Origin: Gigaspora margarita
Lineage: Eukaryota > Glomeromycota > Glomeromycetes > Diversisporales > Gigasporaceae
Direction: 5' to 3'
NCBI GenBank assembly: GCA_009809945.1
Contig: WTPW01000149.1
Coordinates: 556,110-620,109 of the forward strand
DNA: 64,000 nt
Shown in pieces: positions 57,715-64,000 of the stretch; within the stretch, counting starts at the first letter, position 1, and each line of letters begins with the position of its first letter. The position numbers and the translations under genes are program-made. The notes beneath the pieces were generated by a model. The model worked only from the letters and a program-made list of their open reading frames with translations. It searched no databases and was not told the DNA's origin.

Positions 57715-59849
57715 TTACGTTTTATTCATATCTACCATAAGTTTTTTATGAGCTTTTAATACCTCTACATCATTTGGGCAAATTTCTAATGACTTGGCGA
57801 AATCCGCAAGCGCTTCTTTATATCTTCCCATCATACGATAAGTTTCTCCTTGATGTACTAAAGCAAACACATTATTGGGCAAAAGTTCTAATGAATTAGT
57901 TAAATCCATAAGTGCTTTCTCATATCTGCCCAACATGTGATAAGTTCTTCCTCGCCTTATTAATACCCGTGAATAATTTAGCTCAAATTCTAAAAATTTA
58001 TTTAATTTATTTAAATCCGCATGTGCTTCATTATGCCTGCCCATGGAACGATAAGTTAATCCTCGAATTCCCAATACAAGTATTTCAAAACTAATATCAA
58101 TTTTTAACGCACTAGTTAAGTCTATAAGCGCTTCTCCATATTTTTCCATTAATCGATAAATTTCTCATCGAAACACCAAACCAATTAAATCTTGTTTAAT
58201 TTCTAATAATTTAGTAACGGTTGCAAGTGCTTCATTATACTGGCCCATTAAATAATAAGCGAATGATCGATTAAGTAACTTAACATCATTATTTTGGCCA
58301 CATTGTAATAGTTTATTTAATTTATTTAAATCTGAAAGCGCTTCATTATGTTTACCCATTGAGTGATAAGTTAATTCTCTAATTGCTAACGAAGCCATAT
58401 CATTTGGTTTAACTTTTAATGCCTTAGTTAGATCAGCTAGTGCTTCTTCATATCTTCCCATTATACGATAAATTTCTCCTCGAATCTGCAAACTATCATT
58501 ATCATTTGATTCAATTTCTAATAATTTATTAAAATTTGCAAATGCCTCTTTATATCGACCAATTAAAAAATAAATGAATCCTCGTACACCAAGCATTTTT
58601 GGTATAATTTTAAAACCTTTATTTGATTTATTTAATTTATTTAAATCTGAAAGCGCATCCTCATATTTGCCCATCATGAAGTATGTTTCTCCTCGAATTT
58701 CTAATATGGGTATAATATCTATCAAAGATACATTATCTTGTCCAATTTTTAACGCTTTATTTAAATCTTCAAGTGCTTCATTATATCTATTCATTTTAAA
58801 ATGATATTTTGCTCGTTTTCTTAATTCATATGTATTATTTAGTTCATTATTACCAGTAATTAAAATTAATGATTGATCAGACCGTGAAGGCAGTGAAGTT
58901 GATGAAGGATTACGAGGAGGTAAAATTTCAGAGGTGATAGTTTGATTTGGCATCATAAATTTCATTTCAATATCTTCCCATATAATTGGGTCAAGAATTT
59001 TTTGATAAGGATGAACTTTTTTGAATATATCTTGGCCAGAAATTTGGAAATAACGAATTAAAGGAAGACAATTTTGAAGTGTATTCTTCATAACTAAGAA
59101 ATCTGCATCAGACCATTGTTTAGGGTTAGATGATAAAGAAGCGTTCTGTGCAATTCCCCATCTAATGAAATAATCCCAAATTAATCCTTCGTCCATTTGC
59201 AAATTATCAAGCTTTAAGATATTGACTAGGATATTTTCTGAAATTGTGTCAAATTCATCAGAATCAAAAACTATATTTGGATACTTTGCAATAATATTGG
59301 TGCAGAAGTGTTGTAAAACATCAAAATTATTATCTTTAAAACTAGCTTGGCAAACACGAGAAAAGTTTAAACGTAACCAAGAAGCATTATTTTCGACTAA
59401 AAGTGATTGAACATGCTTTACTAATTCTTCAAGACCAAACCCATTAGAACTGATTAAAAGATCAAAGATAACAGAAACGTCAACCTTCTCTAATGAAATA
59501 GTACCTCATAAATATACCTGCATGATTTAAAAAACTTTGCAATTAGTTAATCAACTTTAATTGTTTGCAATTATTATTTTTTTTTATTATTATATTACTT
59601 ACTTAATTATGATATCAAACACTTTAATAGAAATATCTATATCTTTAATTTTCTTCACGCCATTTTGNTAATCGATAGCATTTAATTTATCTTTAAAGTA
59701 TAAGCATCGAGAATTTAGAATGACAGAATGTGCTTTAAAAACTTGGTTGTTCGGTGCTTGACCAACTTCAATAACGACATTATATTCGTCGCCATTGATG
59801 AGAAGCTCACTTAAATTGTTTGAAAGTTTATCAAAAAATTGGTATTCAT
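57715..59849 (-). pseudogene. BTB–BACK–TPR pseudogene P7
   Basis: The best-preserved TPR region. A 345-residue frame from 59202 to 58165 covers the BACK end and six TPR units. A GGA-to-TGA change (58165–58167) in FRGEIY interrupts it, and the same frame continues to 57715 with four more units and the end MVDMNKT. Upstream, one base is lost in the TTTGG run at the start (MNTKF no longer in frame). One base is lost in exon 2 near 59496 (YIYDG), and one N at 59668 lies in the DYKNG codons. Intron 59518–59602 is intact. If the homopolymer losses are errors, only the TGA remains. Confidence 0.82.
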
Positions 59850-60982
59850 TTAGCAACAACGTTTTTTTTTTTTTTTTTTTAATTTTCATTGCATTACTTT
59901 TATGTGCTATTCGTAGCACAACACCCAAATTTACAAATGAAATTGTTGATCATGAAGTAAAAAAAAAACACCGGCAGGTCACTCAGGTCAACCGACGGGT
60001 CAATAAAAAAGTAAAATATACATATTTATATAAAAAGATAAAAATCAATGAACTGAATTTTATATCGATCGTATAAAAATTCTTACAAGTAACCATCAGT
60101 TTACCTGGTACAGTAGGACAACATTATGTACTAATAATTGAAATTCACGTGTTTTAAAAAATTCCGACAACCTCCACTACACTCATAGAAGGACTTTGTC
60201 TAATTAGCTGATGCAAAATAATAGGCCGGGTAACTGATTTATGCAGTTTGAAGTACTTGAAAACGTAACATTTCACTAAGATCACTGTAAAAGTCATTTC
60301 TAGTTTTGAAAGAACATCTATATCCAATGTGCAAAAATAATGACAAATCAGTGACCTTAAGAAATTCACTTAGAAGTGAAGATTGGATTATTTCTTTATA
60401 AATTCATTTGATTTGACTGAAAACCAGTTTATCTGGGGCATCGTCAATCAAAACGTAAAATGGTGATTATTTTTTATATAACTTATATAGATAAAAAAAT
60501 TAGAGCATGTCTAATTGTAACGTAGTGTGCAATCAATAAGAATACGAATATTTTTAAATTATTATTAATATTTATTATAAGCAACATGTTACAATTAGAC
60601 TATGCTTCATTTTGATTGACTCTACCCATCTAAAGTTGAAACCGATTTAATAATAAAATAATCTAATTTCAATTGAGTATCGAATTAATCACCTTCGATC
60701 TCTAATCAGCAATACTGTATTTTTATAAAAAAAATTCGTAATTACATTTTCTACTATACACATAATTTAACTTATACACTCAATATAAAGGTAAGTATTC
60801 CTGAACATTCCTTCAAAAATATACGGTTTATTAATCAATAAAAACTGTATTATCTGACAATCTAATGAATTAAATACAGAAATAACAAAAAATTATTGTT
60901 ATAAAAAGGGGATGTATAATTAATTATAAGGTAAATCATCTTTTCCCTTAAATGTACAAAACAACTCAATTAATATAAACAT
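59850..60982. repeat. Conserved spacer P8–P7
   Basis: Family spacer with P7's 5' flank (CAACACCCAAATTTACAAA), the ACTCATAGAAGGACTTTGTC block, the MITE at 60435–60627 and the CATAATTTAACTTATACACT block. No gene. Confidence 0.7.
60435..60627. mobile_element. Spacer MITE with ATCT duplication
   Basis: 193 bp between ATCT repeats (60431–60434 and 60628–60631). Ends: GGGGCATCGTCAATCAAAAC and, from the right, GGGTAGAGTCAATCAAAATG. The MITE-free P4–P3 spacer reads GTTTATCTAAAGTTGAAAC at 12479–12497, the exact empty site. Copies occupy the equivalent place in the P6–P5 spacer and, as a right-end remnant, near 9236–9285. Confidence 0.8.
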
Positions 60983-62817
60983 TTACGCTTTATTCATATC
61001 TACTATAAGTTTCTTATGAGCTTTTAATGCCTCTACATCAGTTGGGCAGATTTCTAATGATTTGTTTAAATCGACAAGTGATTTGCTATAACTTCCCATC
61101 ATACGATAAGTTTCTCAATGATTTAGTTAAATTCTTGAGTGCATCCTCATATTTGCCCATCATTAAATTAATTCTTCCACGATTTACTAAAGCCGTGCGT
61201 AATTTAACTCAAATTCTAAAAATATATTGAATTTATGTACCTAAGCACGTGCTTCATTATGATTGCCAATAGAACGATAAGTTAATCCTCGAAATCCCAA
61301 TATAAGCAGCTTATCTATATAAGTTTTTACTTCACAAACTACATCTGCACTAATTAAATCTTGATCATATTTTCCCATTATACGATAAATTTCTGCTCGA
61401 TATAACAAACCATATGCAACTTGTTTAATTTCTAATGAGTAATAAAATTCTTAAGTGCCTCATTATATCGACCAATTAACATAAGTAGTTCCTCGACAGA
61501 TAACATAGATACAATATTTTGGTCAATTTGCAATAGTTCATTTAATTTATTTAAATCTAAAAGCGCTTTATTATATTTACCCATTGGCCAATAATTTAAT
61601 TCTCTATCTGCTTAAGTAGATGGATTATTTGGATTAACTTTTAATGGCTTAGTTAAATCATTTAGTGCTTCTTTATATTTCCCCATTATACGAAATTATC
61701 AGTGTTATTCGGTTTAATTTCAAAAAATTTAACAAAATATGCAAATGCTTCTTTATATCTGCACATAAAAAAAAAATAAATTAATCCTCGGCTTTAAGTA
61801 TTTCTGGTTTAAATTCTAATAATAGTTTATTTAATTCATTTAAATCTGTAAATAATTCTTTATATCTGCCCATCATGAAATAAGTTTATCCTCGAATATC
61901 TAATATGGATATAAAATTCAATTAAATTATATTATTATGTCCAATATATAATGCTTTATGTAAATCTGCAAGTGCTTCATTCTATTTTTTCGGTTTAAAT
62001 AATATTTTCCTCGTTTTCTTAAATCATATATATTATTCAATTCAATTTCATCATCTTTTTATCAAACCGCAAAGGAATTGGTGATGTTAGTGGTAGATTA
62101 CGAGTAGGTAAAAACTGAGCAGATATTGAAATGAAATTTATGATGCCGGACTAAACTATTACCTCTCATTGTTCAGTGTTAAGAGTTAAAGAAGGATTTT
62201 GAGCAATTCTCCATTTAATAACATGATCTCTAATTAATCCATCATCCATTTATAAATTGTCAAGCTTTAAGAGAGACTAAGGCATTTTCTGAAAGAGTAA
62301 GAAATTCATTAGAATCAAAAATGATATTTGGATAATTTGTAATTATATTAGCACAGTAATGTTGTAAAGCAACAAAGTTATCATTTTTAAAACTAGTTTG
62401 GTAAATGCGAAAAGAATTTAAACGCAACCAAGAAGCATTGTTATCAATCAAAAATGATTGAAGATGCTTAACCATTTCTTCAAGACTAAATTCATTAGAT
62501 GCGATCAAAAGATCAAAAATAAAAGATGCATCAACTTTTTCTACCGAAATAGTACCATTATAAATATACCTGCACGTTGAATTTTATTAAAAACTTTTGC
62601 AATTAAAATTTACATGATCTTCTTTTGTTTATTCCTATTACTTAATTATCATTTCGACCACATTAACAGGGATATCAGTATCTTTAATTATTTTCACGCC
62701 ATTTTCGTAATCGATAACACTTAATTTATCTTTAAAGTATAAGTAACGAGAATTTAAGATAACTGAATGTGCTTTAAATACTTGGTTGTTCGGTGTTTGT
62801 CTAAATTTGGTGGTCAT
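60983..62817 (-). pseudogene. Most diverged BTB–BACK–TPR pseudogene P8
   Basis: Exon 1 (62642–62817) is open for 59 residues. It starts MTTKF and goes straight to RQTPNNQVFKAHSVI, so the EKLSNN…IEVG part of the BTB N-terminus is deleted in frame. The donor is GTAATA and the intron 62570–62641 (72 nt) keeps CAG. Exon 2 is open through the BTB end and early BACK (YIYNGTISVEKVD…) to a two-base deletion near 62270, followed by a CAA-to-TAA. The middle region is rearranged (a small inversion at about 62122–62165), and the TPR region is heavily decayed. The divergence suggests the oldest copy of the block. Confidence 0.8.
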
Positions 62818-62890
62818 TTTAGCGTTATACGTTTATAAAAAGCAATTTAACGTTGAGTATAGAGTGTAGTGCATTTGAGCATGTTAAGTG

Positions 62891-63120
62891 ATCCGCTTGT
62901 GAACGAAGTCACAAGGCGGGACATTATTGCGAGTCACCGGACCCTTCATGTGACTGCAGATCATGTATGACGAAATGGTATTTGAGTAACCTGATGATCT
63001 GTATCGATTTCCTTCGTTCTTTGAGTTTTCTGCTCAACATTGCATCCAGCACCGTCGCAAGAACAAGCCAGTTTTTTCTTTGTTGCTATTTTTTTCTTAT
63101 CAAGCGAAGGAGAATTTCCA
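62891..63120 (-). repeat. Inverted fragment of the block-B repeat family
   Basis: Reverse-complement copy of the right end of the 4.46-kb insertion. It starts with ATCCGCTTGTGAACGAAGTC (the terminal hairpin) and extends through TGCTCAACATTG, ACCGTCGCAAGAACAAGCC and GGAGAATTTCCAAGCC. It is diverged by perhaps 15–20% by eye. It sits just upstream of P8, while the P5 insertion also sits upstream of a BTB copy. The 66-residue plus frame here is incidental. Confidence 0.75.
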
Positions 63121-63440
63121 AGCCTTCAAGAATAAAAATCGTATATAGGCGCTGTAGTCGGTCCTAAATATATATATAGAAATAATAAGAATTGAGTAAA
63201 GTGGTATTGGTAAACGACTTTACAAGAACACCATACTGACTCCCAACTCTTGCAATTTTTCCTAGTAATATTTTAGGGAAAAGGCAGGATATGCACTAGC
63301 CGATACAATGGCGAATACGTGTGACCAGCAGGTACAAGAAGTATTTCGTACGAATTTAAATTAATTCTTGGTTGGAATAGAGTTGGATTTACCTGTAAAT
63401 CATTTTGGAATTTATGCAATACGTAAGGTGGTCTGCCCTA
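63121..63440. other. Intergenic region, no gene
   Basis: Nothing recognised beyond a short TATATATATAG tract. Confidence 0.45.
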
Positions 63441-64000
63441 TTTCCACAAACTACCCTATTTCCACAAACAGTAAAGAACAGTAAATATCTTTTAATTCAC
63501 TAGCTTTATTTGGGGTAATTTTACTATTAAAATAATTACCTTAGTTAAACATTTTAAACAAGCCCATAACTGCTAAAATTTGATTACAGAATTTTAAGAT
63601 TATCTAAAGGTTTGTTTCCAATTTAGTTATTTTAATACATAAACTAATTTATAGAATTGCTAATAACTTTTGATCTACTTATCCGTTTTGAGTGATTTAA
63701 CTACCAAAATGTTCGTCTCAATGAGACGATTCTGACAAGCTCAAAATCATTAAAATCCAATCACAGGATCCTGAGATCGTTCAACTTTTGTGTGATTTTA
63801 ATAGTGATTTTAATAGTGTTTTATAGCTTTAAAATAATAAAAACATTATTATAAAAAAGTTGAACGATCTTGGGATCCTGTGATTGGATTTTGATGATTT
63901 TAGGCTCATTGGAATCGTCTTATTGAGGTGAATATTTTGGTAGTTAAATCATTCAAAATGGGTCAATGGATCAAAATCTGTTTTACTATTTGTGGAAATA
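63441..64000. mobile_element. Palindromic element reaching the window end
   Basis: Left end TATTTCCACAAACAGTAAA (about 63458; an extra copy of CCCTATTTCCACAAAC sits just before it). It is mirrored by TTTACTATTTGTGGAAATA at the last bases of the window. Inner arms 63660–63790 and 63855–63980 mirror each other (CCAAAATGTTCGTCTCA, TCCAATCACAGGATCC, GATCGTTCAACTTTT) and share blocks with the palindrome at 28323–28781. The right flank is outside the window. Confidence 0.65.

Overview
This is eukaryotic, very AT-rich, repeat-dense DNA. The only recognisable protein family is a BTB/POZ–BACK protein carrying a C-terminal run of tetratricopeptide (TPR) repeats. It has one short spliceosomal intron (GTAAGT…CAG) at a fixed position inside the BTB domain. 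The codon bias, the BTB–BACK wording, the decayed Sel1-like repeats and the dense non-autonomous DNA transposons all suggest an arbuscular mycorrhizal fungus (Glomeromycotina, probably Rhizophagus). The organism is an inference from family style, not a database match.

Layout. Eight copies of the BTB–BACK–TPR gene, here called P1–P8, all lie on the minus strand. Block 1 holds P1 (about 2.6–3.6 kb), P2 (6.4–8.6), P3 (9.6–11.8) and P4 (12.9–15.0). Block 2 holds P5 (46.7–48.9), P6 (54.6–56.8), P7 (57.7–59.8) and P8 (61.0–62.8). Neighbouring start codons are about 3.0–3.4 kb apart once identifiable insertions are subtracted, and the spacers are homologous, so these are tandem segmental duplications. 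No copy is open from start to end. P2 comes closest: its two exons give an intact 317-residue BTB–BACK protein, and a nonsense codon cuts off the TPR half exactly at the domain junction. The others carry frameshifts, nonsense codons, a lost splice acceptor, lost starts or deletions. Several frameshifts sit in homopolymers and could be sequencing errors.

Between the blocks (15–46 kb) I see no host gene. The stretch is a nest of foldback and terminal-inverted-repeat elements. They include hAT-like elements with 8-bp target duplications, Tc1/mariner-like and pogo-like elements with TA duplications, elements flanked by TTAA or TTAT, and a nearly perfect 1.08-kb palindrome. In several cases a sister arm or sister gene copy preserves the empty site, so the insertion boundary can be read directly. 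No transposase reading frame was seen, so everything mobile here looks non-autonomous.

Block 2 was further modified by a tRNA-derived SINE next to P5 (poly-A tail, target duplication, empty sites in sister spacers). A 4.46-kb insertion lies upstream of P5; it has a head-to-tail terminal structure and carries Sel1-like repeat remnants and an assembly gap. I found no rRNA, functional tRNA or CRISPR feature.
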